This document shows positions 7,591-13,275 of a stretch of 13,275 nucleotides of DNA, in pieces (position 1 is the stretch's first letter; the number at the start of each line of letters is the position of its first letter). The notes under the pieces were generated by a model. It made no database searches. It saw only the letters and a list, made by a program, of their open reading frames with translations, and was not told the DNA's origin. The position numbers and the translations under genes were made by a program. The DNA comes from Defluviitaleaceae bacterium (GTDB taxonomy: Bacteria > Bacillota > Clostridia > Lachnospirales > WRAX01): the NCBI GenBank assembly GCA_009784355.1, contig WRBU01000008.1:1-13275 (forward strand), read 5' to 3'.

Positions 7591-8112
7591 TTAGTGAATC
7601 GCAAATTGAAAATACACGTCTACAATCATATGACTGCCAAAGGCAGTTTGAAGTGCTTGAAGAATATTTTCACTCAAAGTCACACCGCCACCCTCTGCTT
7701 CCAGCTCTTCCGGCGTTGTTCTGCGTAAAATAGTATTTATTGTATCTATAACCACAGCTTCACGCGCCCTAATCTCTGCCGCAAAATCAATAGCTTCGTC
7801 TTCATCCAAATTATTTATGCCAAGCGATAAATCCCTTAACACAACAAAATGTCTGCTTCCGTTTGCCCTTGGCAACAAATTTGTTGTAACATCTCGGCCA
7901 ATATCAAGCGTAACGATGTCAAACGCTGTCAAAGGTGGGTCTGGCACAAAAGCCCCTACTCCCCCTACGTCATCGTCATCATTTCCTAAACTTGTTATTA
8001 AAAAAATGCTAACACCAACCAAAGCTACGATAATCAAGCCAAGCATAGCCATAATTATCATCATCATTCCTTTGTTATTGCCGCCTTTTGCTTCTTCTGC
8101 CAAAGCCAACAC
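7591..8112 (-). CDS. fliL: FliL, flagellar stator-associated membrane protein
   Basis: FliL is a single-span membrane protein that surrounds the stator units and supports torque. The 173-residue product has a short cytoplasmic N-terminus, a membrane helix at about 16-41, an Asp-rich stretch (NDDDDVGG, 44-51), and an extracytoplasmic domain with the family pattern HFVVLRDLSLGIN, REAVVIDTINTILRRTTPEEL and a C-terminal IVDVYFQFAIH. No ATG start is available before an in-frame stop. Candidate starts are GTG at 8112 or TTG at 8109 or 8103 just downstream, with AAAGG close by; the TTG codons have better spacing. Identity rests on the C-terminal pattern and on position between motB and fliM. Confidence 0.9.
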   Translation of the reverse strand: MLALAEEAKGGNNKGMMMIIMAMLGLIIVALVGVSIFLITSLGNDDDDVGGVGAFVPDPPLTAFDIVTLDIGRDVTTNLLPRANGSRHFVVLRDLSLGINNLDEDEAIDFAAEIRAREAVVIDTINTILRRTTPEELEAEGGGVTLSENILQALQTAFGSHMIVDVYFQFAIH

Positions 8113-8141
8113 ATCCTTTCATATCCCCGATTTGCTTGCAA

Positions 8142-8945
8142 CTATTCTTCTTCAATCGGTAACACTTGCACTCGAGTTTCTTGTGTTATAAAAATTTCTA
8201 CGCGCCTGTTTTGCTGACGACCTTCATCAGTTGTATTGTCACCAATTGGTTGAAATTCACCACGTCCCGTATGACTAATGTTTGTAGCCTCTATAACGCC
8301 CATGTCGAGCAAGTACAACATAACCGTAAGTGCACGTGCACTAGATAAATGCCAGTTGCTAGGGAATTGCGCCGTACTAATGGGTTGGTTGTCGGTATGA
8401 CCTTCCACATCAACCCTTATATCATGTCCCATTTCACGCAATCCGCCAATAGCAGTACCAACCGCCGCAATAACGGGTAAAATATCAGGTCTTAATGTAG
8501 CACGACCGGAGTCAAAATACATATCACCCATAAACATTAAATGTATTTGTCCGTCAGTATATTCTATTTGAATTGCTCCATCAGCTATTGATGCCAACTC
8601 TTCCCCAAAATACGTCTGCAGCATTTCTGCTATCTGTGCCATATCGCTGTCGCCGTCATTGCCGCCCATATTTTGCGGTCTGTCAAAATTCTGCAATTCA
8701 AAGTGCGGTAAAATCGAAACACCATTGCCCATAAGGTCATTTATGCCTTGTGCGCCAAAGTCAAAAGGCGAAACAGTAGGATTAAACGCTGCAGCCATTA
8801 CAAACTGCGACCAAAGGTCTTCATCCACTTCCGAAAGGGCGTAAAGCATAACGAAAAGGGCAAAAAGTACCGTAACAAGGTCAGTATAGGAAGCCATCCA
8901 GCTGGACTCGGCGTCTTTTGGCTTATCTTTCTTTTTTTTCGCCAT
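8142..8945 (-). CDS. motB: MotB, flagellar stator protein
   Basis: MotB pairs with MotA to form the ion-conducting stator and anchors it to peptidoglycan. In 267 residues there is a Lys-rich N-terminus (MAKKKKDKPKD), then one membrane helix starting SYTDLVTVLFALFVMLYALS. This helix carries Asp22, the equivalent of the ion-binding Asp32 of Escherichia coli MotB. An OmpA-like peptidoglycan-binding domain spans about 140-252, with YFDSGRATLRP, EGHTDNQPIS and NRRVEIFI. The ATG at 8945 is one base after the motA stop and uses an AGGAGGTG site inside motA; an in-frame GTG at 8957 overlaps that site and is less likely. The sequence alone does not decide between proton and sodium coupling. Confidence 0.96.
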   Translation of the reverse strand: MAKKKKDKPKDAESSWMASYTDLVTVLFALFVMLYALSEVDEDLWSQFVMAAAFNPTVSPFDFGAQGINDLMGNGVSILPHFELQNFDRPQNMGGNDGDSDMAQIAEMLQTYFGEELASIADGAIQIEYTDGQIHLMFMGDMYFDSGRATLRPDILPVIAAVGTAIGGLREMGHDIRVDVEGHTDNQPISTAQFPSNWHLSSARALTVMLYLLDMGVIEATNISHTGRGEFQPIGDNTTDEGRQQNRRVEIFITQETRVQVLPIEEE

Positions 8946-8946
8946 A

Positions 8947-9750
8947 TTACTCCGCACCTCCTCCGCCGCCTTCTTCAGAAGAAGGTGTACGTAATGACGG
9001 TGCTAAAAATGCTTTGAGTTTTTCTTCGATAATTCTTGGGTTTTCGCCGTTTTGTATTGACAGCATACCCTCTATTTGAACTTCCTTAAGAAGCATTTCG
9101 TCGTTGTTAAATATTGAAAGTTTTTTGGAAATGGGCATGGCTATGAAGTTTGCCAAAATAGCACCATAGAAGGTTGTTATCATCGCAAGAGCCATGTTTT
9201 GCGCCAAAAGCTCTATATCCGTAAGGTTACCCATCATAAGAACAAGTGCAACCATCGTGCCTATCATGCCCCAAGCAGGAGCAAGACCATTTAGCATATC
9301 CCAAACACTTCTAATGTCATTGTGCCGATTTTCCATATATACCATTTCTGTTTCTAATACAGAGCGCACAAGCTCTGGGTCTGCGCCGTCAACAACAAGC
9401 ATTATGCCCTTTTTCAAAAATGGGTCATCCATACTTTGAGCCGACTCTTCAAGAGCCAATACACCTTCACGTCTTGCCAAATTTGACAAATGAACAATTT
9501 TATCAATAGTTCCTTGGTGGTCAAACTTTGGGGGCAAAAATACAAATTTTGCAGCTTTCATAGCACCTATAAACCTGCCAATAGGTTGTCCTATAAAAGT
9601 AGAAGCCATAGGTCCGCCAAAGCATATCATAACAGAGGGCAAGTCAGCAAAAGCACCAACTGCGCTAAAATCCCATTCACCATTTATTAAAATAGAAACT
9701 ACAATGAACAATATACCAGATATTAAACCAATTAACGAACCAATATCCAC
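8947..9750 (-). CDS. motA: MotA, flagellar stator protein
   Basis: MotA is the four-span stator subunit that pushes on FliG. The 267-residue product shows the family layout: two N-terminal membrane helices (about 5-23, 34-52), a large cytoplasmic loop with LARREGVLALEE (91-102) holding the charged residues that contact the rotor, and two C-terminal helices containing Pro158 in APAWGMIGTMVAL and Pro206 in NFIAMPISKKL. These two prolines match the conserved ones in characterised MotA. The start is GTG at 9750 with an AAGGGGGAAG site about eight bases upstream. The C-terminus ends in a Glu/Gly-rich tail whose GGAGGAGG-rich codons double as the motB ribosome site. Confidence 0.96.
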   Translation of the reverse strand: MDIGSLIGLISGILFIVVSILINGEWDFSAVGAFADLPSVMICFGGPMASTFIGQPIGRFIGAMKAAKFVFLPPKFDHQGTIDKIVHLSNLARREGVLALEESAQSMDDPFLKKGIMLVVDGADPELVRSVLETEMVYMENRHNDIRSVWDMLNGLAPAWGMIGTMVALVLMMGNLTDIELLAQNMALAMITTFYGAILANFIAMPISKKLSIFNNDEMLLKEVQIEGMLSIQNGENPRIIEEKLKAFLAPSLRTPSSEEGGGGGAE

Positions 9751-9763
9751 TTTTGCTTCCCCC

Positions 9764-9952
9764 TTAATAATTGGTATTTATTTCTCTTTTGTATGCTTTG
9801 GTCGCCGCTACAATTTCTTCAACAGATTCTTTTACAATTAATTTGCGCCCTGTGGTCGTGGTAATTGTTGTGTCCGGGTTGGCTTCTACAAGCTCAATAA
9901 GTTCGCAATTTACTACTGCTTCTTTGTCATTTATTCTTGTAATTTTAATCAT
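9764..9952 (-). CDS. flbD: FlbD/SwrD family flagellar protein
   Basis: This is a small acidic protein of the FlbD/SwrD family; in Bacillus subtilis SwrD increases the power of the flagellar motor. The 62-residue product MIKITRINDKEAVVNCELIE... fits the family length and pattern: a start with K-x-TR-x-N, then VEANPDTTITTTTGRKLIVKESVEEIV and a Lys/Arg-rich end. The ATG at 9952 is chosen over an upstream in-frame start at 9991 because AGAGGTG lies directly in front of it and because it gives the family N-terminus. The upstream start would also overlap the -10 region of the promoter described here. It lies immediately before motA, which fits a stator-linked role. Confidence 0.93.
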   Translation of the reverse strand: MIKITRINDKEAVVNCELIELVEANPDTTITTTTGRKLIVKESVEEIVAATKAYKREINTNY

Positions 9953-9981
9953 TTTAACACCTCTAAAATCCGCTTCGTAAC

Positions 9982-10010
9982 ATTCTAGCACATACTCACA
10001 AAAATGTCAA
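9982..10010 (-). promoter_or_regulatory. Near-consensus sigma-A promoter upstream of flbD-motA-motB
   Basis: On the minus strand TTGACA (10005-10010) is followed after exactly 17 bases by TAGAAT (9982-9987), with TG one base further upstream (9989-9990), forming an extended -10. This gives 6 of 6 and 5 of 6 matches to the vegetative consensus with ideal spacing. Transcription would begin near 9975, leaving a leader of about 23 bases before the flbD ATG that includes its AGAGGTG ribosome site. It lies in the otherwise non-coding spacer after flgE. Confidence 0.8.
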
Positions 10011-10019
10011 ATTTTTTGT

Positions 10020-10080
10020 AAGGGTTTTGTAGGGGCGGCTACCAGCGCACTTTGTGCGCTGGTCCGCCCGTTACACCCTT
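10020..10080. repeat. GC-rich extragenic palindrome between flgE and flbD
   Basis: A nested palindrome: AAGGGT (10020-10025) pairs with ACCCTT (10075-10080), TGTA (10028-10031) with TACA (10072-10075), GGGCGG (10033-10038) with CCGCCC (10064-10069), and a perfect 10-base inner stem ACCAGCGCAC (10041-10050) with GTGCGCTGGT (10054-10063) around a TTT loop. It is far more GC-rich than its surroundings. No T-run follows it on the minus strand, so it is not a standard intrinsic terminator. It resembles dispersed extragenic palindromic elements; the TTGTAGGGGCG end occurs again at 11578-11588. Confidence 0.85.
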
Positions 10081-10082
10081 GG

Positions 10083-10101
10083 ATGACTAATGACAGTCAT
10101 T
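10083..10101. repeat. Small palindrome next to the GC-rich element
   Basis: ATGACT (10083-10088) and AGTCAT (10095-10100) form a 6-base inverted repeat with a 6-base spacer. The overlapping AATGACAGTCATT (10089-10101) is also symmetric. On the plus strand it is followed by a T-run, but no plus-strand gene reads into it. It lies just after the flgE stop codon. Confidence 0.4.
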
Positions 10102-10110
10102 TTTACGTTA

Positions 10111-11511
10111 TTATCTACGTAAGTTCACAAGCTCTTGCAGCATCTCATCGGAAGTTGAGATTATACGGGAATTTGCTTGAAAACCTCTTTGGGTTGTTAT
10201 CATTTCGGTAAATTCTGCGGCAAGGTCTACGTTTGACATCTCTAACGTGCCGCCTAACAGACTTGTGCCTGCACTGGCAACCGAAAGCCCAATGCCGTTA
10301 AATTGCCCACTGTTTGACGTTTGTGCAAACAAGTTGCCGCCCATTGCCGCAAGTCCTGCAGGGTTGTCAAAACGTGCAAGGGCAATTTGCCAAAGGTCAA
10401 ATGTTTGACCGTTGGAGTACGTGCCTGTAATGATGCCGTCACCACCAACGGATATACCCTGCAAAGTACCAGCAGAAAGACCGTCCATATTGCGGGAAGT
10501 AACACCTGAAGCAGAGTCAAACTGGGTTAGTTGCCTAAAATCAATTCTAATAGCTCTGTCACCAGGTGCCATACCTGGGTGGTTTTGTCCAAGATATAGC
10601 CCCGGCGGCATACCTGATGCATCTAAATCTAAATAATAGACAAAGCCATTGAAATAAGGTGGTGTTGCGCCAGTTAGATTAGGATTTCCGAGGTTAGTAA
10701 ATTCAAAAGTTGTCATAATAGACCAGCCTGGAGTTGAGCCGACTGTTCCACCCGTAATCGGAAATGACTCATTGTCGCTTGTGCGTGTCATGCTGTCTTG
10801 CATTTCAACAGTCCACACACCAGTAGCAGAATCAAGTACAAAACGAGCCTGTATGCGGTATTCCGTTCCAAGAGAGTCTTGGAAGTTAATGGTGGTCGGA
10901 ATTGGGCGGGTTTCTGCATCTGCTGAGCGCAAATTGCCGCTAATGCGTGAATTACCTGTTGCCACAGGGGGAACCATTCGCATTTCTGGCGGAATATTTA
11001 TGCCTTGAACTGTACCAGGCACTGGGCCAATAGGCTCAAGAGTTTCTTGGTTACGCTCTGGACCGCCGCCGCCCGGCAACCATGCCGCAGGCCATCCTTG
11101 CAGCATCATCCCATTAGCCATGTGGATGTTCCATTCCTCATCCCTCATAAAGTCGCCCGCACGGGTAAAGAACAAGCCGCTGACTTGGTCGCCCACCACG
11201 AAAAACCCTTCGTCTTCTATCATCAGATGAAGCGGGTCATCCGTACGCTGAGCCGCACCCGGGGTCATCATCCGCTGTATGCTTGATACATTAACGCCAA
11301 GACCAACCTGCATGGGGTTTGTACCACCACGCCCAGCGGCAGGATTTGGCGCAGATGCCCCTTGTATTGTCTGCGAAAAAGCCTCAGCAAAGTTCATACG
11401 GCTGGCCTTAAAGCCCGTCGTATTAACGTTTGCAATATTGTGTGCTATAACATCCATTCTGCTCTGGTGCGCACGCAAACCCGTAACACCAGAAAACATA
11501 GAACGCATCAT
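10111..11511 (-). CDS. flgE: FlgE, flagellar hook protein
   Basis: FlgE is the structural subunit of the hook, exported through the flagellar secretion system. The 466-residue product begins MMRSMFSGVTGLRAHQSRMD, with the rod/hook N-terminal motif NIANVNTTGFKASR at 25-38. It ends with the conserved coiled-coil terminus LEMSNVDLAAEFTEMITTQRGFQANSRI...LQELVNL. The first Met has AGGAGG eight bases upstream; the second ATG is an alternative. Between the two conserved ends lies the variable exposed region, rich in Gly, Pro and Thr. The gene is followed by a 158-base spacer holding a palindrome and a promoter, a break in the otherwise tight operon. Confidence 0.97.
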   Translation of the reverse strand: MMRSMFSGVTGLRAHQSRMDVIAHNIANVNTTGFKASRMNFAEAFSQTIQGASAPNPAAGRGGTNPMQVGLGVNVSSIQRMMTPGAAQRTDDPLHLMIEDEGFFVVGDQVSGLFFTRAGDFMRDEEWNIHMANGMMLQGWPAAWLPGGGGPERNQETLEPIGPVPGTVQGINIPPEMRMVPPVATGNSRISGNLRSADAETRPIPTTINFQDSLGTEYRIQARFVLDSATGVWTVEMQDSMTRTSDNESFPITGGTVGSTPGWSIMTTFEFTNLGNPNLTGATPPYFNGFVYYLDLDASGMPPGLYLGQNHPGMAPGDRAIRIDFRQLTQFDSASGVTSRNMDGLSAGTLQGISVGGDGIITGTYSNGQTFDLWQIALARFDNPAGLAAMGGNLFAQTSNSGQFNGIGLSVASAGTSLLGGTLEMSNVDLAAEFTEMITTQRGFQANSRIISTSDEMLQELVNLRR

Positions 11512-11519
11512 AATAATAT

Positions 11520-11525
11520 CCTCCT
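11520..11525 (-). promoter_or_regulatory. flgE ribosome site overlapping the preceding stop codon
   Basis: The minus strand reads TAGGAGG, in which the TAG stop of the unknown gene (11524-11526) shares bases with the AGGAGG of flgE. Termination of the upstream gene would place a ribosome directly on the flgE start site, so hook translation is probably coupled to the unknown gene. Confidence 0.75.
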
Positions 11526-11988
11526 ATTGTGTTGCTAACATTTGAGAATACATCGCCGCCACATTAGGCGTATACCCTTGTAGGGGCGAACCGAAGGGTG
11601 AGAGCTTCGACTCGAACCTTTGTTCGTCCGCCGATGCGGTCGTGAGCAACTTCTCAACATGCTCTCTATTCTTAATTTCGTTAAGTGATTTCATAAAGGC
11701 AAGCAATTTTTCATAAAACTGTGCCATTTCCTCTTGCGAGCCGTCTTCGGGCTTGTAATTAGCGATAAATTCGGCAATTCTTGCCTCGATTTCATCATCA
11801 CACAACGCACCCATGCCACGCAACAGCCGCTCCTTATAAGCATCCACTGCCGCCCTTAACTTTTCAGCAAGCGTTGGTTCTTCACACTCTTTAAAGCCGC
11901 TGTCTGCCGCTTTGTAAATGTAAAGGCATTTTCCAAAAGGTTTTGTAGCTTGTTGCGGCGTGAAATAGTTTGTGTGGTTAGTTACCAT
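11524..11988 (-). CDS. Unrecognised 154-residue protein between the TIGR02530 gene and flgE
   Basis: I do not recognise this protein. It has no membrane segment or signal peptide. Residues 1-35 are irregular, with Cys21 and Cys35. Residues 37-116 are charged and look mainly helical (AEKLRAAVDAYKERLLRGMG, EIEARIAEFIANYK, EEMAQFYEKLLAFMKSLNEI), with Cys63 in the middle. Residues 119-137 are encoded by a repeat-like palindrome, and the C-terminus reads YTPNVAAMYSQMLATQ. Translation looks genuine: GGAGGTG lies eight bases before the ATG at 11988, and the TAG stop overlaps the flgE ribosome site. The gene order flgD-TIGR02530-flgE is the usual one in clostridia, so this gene looks like an insertion. 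A soluble hook-assembly or export helper is possible, but this is a guess from position only. Confidence 0.75.
   Translation of the reverse strand: MVTNHTNYFTPQQATKPFGKCLYIYKAADSGFKECEEPTLAEKLRAAVDAYKERLLRGMGALCDDEIEARIAEFIANYKPEDGSQEEMAQFYEKLLAFMKSLNEIKNREHVEKLLTTASADEQRFESKLSPFGSPLQGYTPNVAAMYSQMLATQ
11578..11632. repeat. Repeat-like palindrome inside the unknown gene
   Basis: TTGTAGGGGCG at 11578-11588 is identical to 10027-10037, the end of the GC-rich palindrome after flgE. An imperfect hairpin follows: GGGCGAAC (11584-11591) with GTTCGTCC (11622-11629) at 7 of 8 positions, and inside it AAGG (11594-11597) with CCTT (11617-11620). The stretch is read in frame as residues 119-137 of the unknown protein. 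The exact outer boundary on the far side is unclear. Confidence 0.5.
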
Positions 11989-11993
11989 TTAAA

Positions 11994-12009
11994 GCACCTC
12001 CATCGGTGC
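11994..12009 (-). promoter_or_regulatory. Possible hairpin covering the ribosome site of the unknown gene
   Basis: On the minus strand GCACC (12005-12009) can pair with GGTGC (11994-11998), a 5-base stem around GATGGA that includes much of the GGAGGTG ribosome site (11995-12001). The same GCACC is part of a longer 9-base pairing with upstream sequence, so the two folds compete. The stem is short and its effect is inference. Confidence 0.3.
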
Positions 12010-12094
12010 TGTGTGCTATTGTTTGAGACTTCGTCTGTCAGTCGGAAGTCCCTCGACTCTCTGCAAGCAGTCCAGTCTAAACTATCACAGCACC
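12005..12094. repeat. Inverted repeat across the TIGR02530-gene / unknown-gene junction
   Basis: GGTGCTGTG (12005-12013) and CACAGCACC (12086-12094) are perfect 9-base inverted repeats 72 bases apart. One arm is in the last codons of the TIGR02530 gene, the other just before the ribosome site of the unknown gene. Inside lies a second imperfect hairpin, GAGACTTC (12025-12032) with GAAGTCCCTC (12045-12054). The 88-base spacer holds no other feature I can see. Confidence 0.6.
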
Positions 12095-12445
12095 ATCAAT
12101 GTTAGTAAATACTTGGTCTTGTTGATTTAATGCCGTCACAACCACTTTGTTTGTAATGTTCACCACCAAAGCAAGATTGTCTATAAGCACCAATCCATCT
12201 CTAATTCCCTTGTTTTGGGCTTTTGCTACGCCATTTTCAAGCCGTTGCATTTGCTCGCCGCTTAATTGAATTTCACGTGTATTTAGCCGCATATTTGCGT
12301 GTTTGCTAAAATACAGTGGTTTTGCGGTCTGCGACATGCCTTCCATAACCTGTTGGAAGCTAGTGCCAGCGGCATTTTGCGGCATGGCTTGAGCCTGCGG
12401 CATTCCTTGTCCTTGCAAAGGAATTATTTTATTGTTAATTTGCAT
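12077..12445 (-). CDS. Conserved flagellar operon protein (TIGR02530-type)
   Basis: This small soluble protein belongs to the family found between flgD and flgE in many Gram-positive flagellar operons (TIGR02530). Its biochemical role is not established as far as I know. The 122-residue product has a Gln/Met-rich N-terminus, then the conserved FSKHANMRLNTREIQLSGEQ, RLENGVAKAQNKGIRDGLVL and VFTNIDGAVIV at the C-terminus. The start is ATG at 12445, seven or so bases after AAGGTG. An in-frame GTG at 12454 falls inside that ribosome site and is unlikely. It is only a few bases after flgD. Its last codons form one arm of a 9-base inverted repeat reaching into the next spacer. Confidence 0.93.
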   Translation of the reverse strand: MQINNKIIPLQGQGMPQAQAMPQNAAGTSFQQVMEGMSQTAKPLYFSKHANMRLNTREIQLSGEQMQRLENGVAKAQNKGIRDGLVLIDNLALVVNITNKVVVTALNQQDQVFTNIDGAVIV

Positions 12446-12459
12446 TTGCTTCACCTTCC

Positions 12460-13275
12460 CTAGTTACGCTCTGCCAGCCTTGAAAACGGAATGGTTTGTC
12501 TTTCTTCGCTGTTTTCGTTGTTTTGCACAATAACAGTAACAATACCATCATTAATACGCACGCTTACGATGCGGTGCGGTTCATTTTCAAACCTAAATAC
12601 TTCTTGGCTTTCACGCATTGCAATGGCATCGGACAAAAACCTTATGTTATCAATAGCAAGCTCTCTTGCACCAATAACGATATAGGTGTTATCATTACGT
12701 GTTTCCACACCATCAATACGTGCCCTTGCAGTAAATACGTCATCGTAGTAATATCCTACAAATTGCCCAACAACAGACGTTGGCGCATTTGGTGAGTTAA
12801 TAAACGTAGCATATGGAATGTTAATTGTTTCGCTGGTGTCTACCTTGTATAGCTCAACACGCACAGCACCGTTTTGGATAATAACATCCGTTACCCGCAC
12901 ACGGTCATCGTTATGCATAACAATTTCACCGCTATGACGCAAATTAAAGGCTTCGGTTAAGAAATTTATGTGGTCAATTCTACGCTCATTGTCACCAATT
13001 ACAGCATAGGCGTGGTCACCACGAATAGTAATGCCTGTGATTGCGCCATTTTGACGTACACCATCTTCATCAAAAAAGCCCGCAGTACGCCCTAAAATCA
13101 TGTTACCATTGCCAATAGCCACAACTTCGCCAACCTGCACACGCTCGTTGCCAATAGCAAGCGTTGGGAATCCTCCTGCAAAATCGACAAACTCAACTTT
13201 TCCTTCCACAAAACCTGTCGGATTACCTCTGCCGTCTGTGGTTATAGCTTGAACATGCCGCCCAACAAGAGCAAG
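12460..13275 (-). CDS. flgD: FlgD, hook-capping protein (3' part, truncated by window edge)
   Basis: FlgD caps the growing hook and guides FlgE assembly. The reading frame stays open to the right edge, giving 271 C-terminal residues; the internal GTG at 13209 is not the start. The visible part opens with LALVGRHVQAITTDGRG and continues GKVEFVDFAGGFPTLAIGNE, matching the conserved region where the FlgD C-terminal Tudor-like domain begins. Unusually, this pattern recurs. Residues 3-55, 59-109 and 167-218 align as three copies (LVGR..., ILGR..., VVGQ..., each ending in an IG-x-x-x-L/I-like strand and a V/I-x-F/I position). Copies two and three each carry a further beta-rich segment of about 50 residues. 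The protein is therefore probably longer than typical FlgD. It ends five bases before the likely GTG/ATG region of the next gene. Confidence 0.85.
   Translation of the reverse strand, partial: LALVGRHVQAITTDGRGNPTGFVEGKVEFVDFAGGFPTLAIGNERVQVGEVVAIGNGNMILGRTAGFFDEDGVRQNGAITGITIRGDHAYAVIGDNERRIDHINFLTEAFNLRHSGEIVMHNDDRVRVTDVIIQNGAVRVELYKVDTSETINIPYATFINSPNAPTSVVGQFVGYYYDDVFTARARIDGVETRNDNTYIVIGARELAIDNIRFLSDAIAMRESQEVFRFENEPHRIVSVRINDGIVTVIVQNNENSEERQTIPFSRLAERN

Noticed and set aside
9953..9991. Longer N-terminus for FlbD starting at 9991.
   Set aside because: It would begin within the promoter spacer upstream of the -10, lacks a ribosome site, and departs from the family N-terminus, whereas the ATG at 9952 has AGAGGTG.
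10020..10080. Intrinsic terminator after flgE.
   Set aside because: The minus-strand sequence after the stem is CTACAAAACCCTT, not a T-run. A partial transcription block remains possible but is not shown.
12452..12454. GTG start for the TIGR02530-type gene.
   Set aside because: The GTG is part of the AAGGTG ribosome site; the ATG at 12445 is correctly spaced from it.
13207..13209. GTG as the start of the rightmost gene.
   Set aside because: The frame stays open to the window edge, and the residues upstream (LALVGRHVQAITTDGRG) match FlgD, so the gene is simply cut by the edge.

Overview
This window is an interior segment of a large flagellar (fla/che-type) operon from a moderately AT-rich Gram-positive bacterium, most likely a motile member of Clostridia. 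Evidence for that placement: FliN is present as the FliY form (CheC-like phosphatase fused to a FliN domain); cheY lies between fliY and fliO; a SwrD/FlbD-family gene and the conserved 'flagellar operon protein' gene lie around flgE; and ribosome sites are strong AGGAGG-type. I could not determine genus or species. Every gene I can support is on the minus strand, so transcription runs from base 13275 towards base 1. No plus-strand gene is convincing.

Layout in transcription order: flgD (3' part, runs off the right edge) - TIGR02530-type flagellar protein - an unrecognised 154-codon gene - flgE - flbD/swrD - motA - motB - fliL - fliM - fliY - cheY - fliO - fliP - fliQ - fliR - flhB - flhA (5' part, runs off the left edge). 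FlgD and FlgE build the hook. FlbD, MotA, MotB and FliL make or tune the stator. FliM and FliY form the switch that CheY-P binds. FliO/P/Q/R, FlhB and FlhA form the membrane part of the flagellar type III export gate. Most junctions are a few to a few tens of bases, and several ribosome sites lie inside the preceding gene.

Three junctions break this tight packing, and each holds palindromic sequence. (1) Between fliP and fliQ the spacer is almost entirely one 154-base imperfect foldback (3325-3478) with roughly 75-base arms and a 4-base centre, which looks like a decayed MITE-like element. (2) Between flgE and flbD there is a compact GC-rich perfect-stem palindrome (10020-10080), and just downstream of it a near-consensus sigma-A promoter with an extended -10 (9982-10010) that would drive flbD-motA-motB and onward. 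(3) Between the TIGR02530 gene and flgE sits the unrecognised 154-aa gene. Its 3' end encodes a stretch sharing the TTGTAGGGGCG terminus of the GC-rich palindrome, and its ribosome site can take part in alternative base pairing.

The most interesting observations are the foldback, the internal promoter that could separate stator and later gene expression from hook gene expression, the unknown gene with a repeat translated in frame, and a FlgD whose C-terminal half contains three copies of a Tudor-like module. The rest is a conventional flagellar operon. I do not see a wholly new system.
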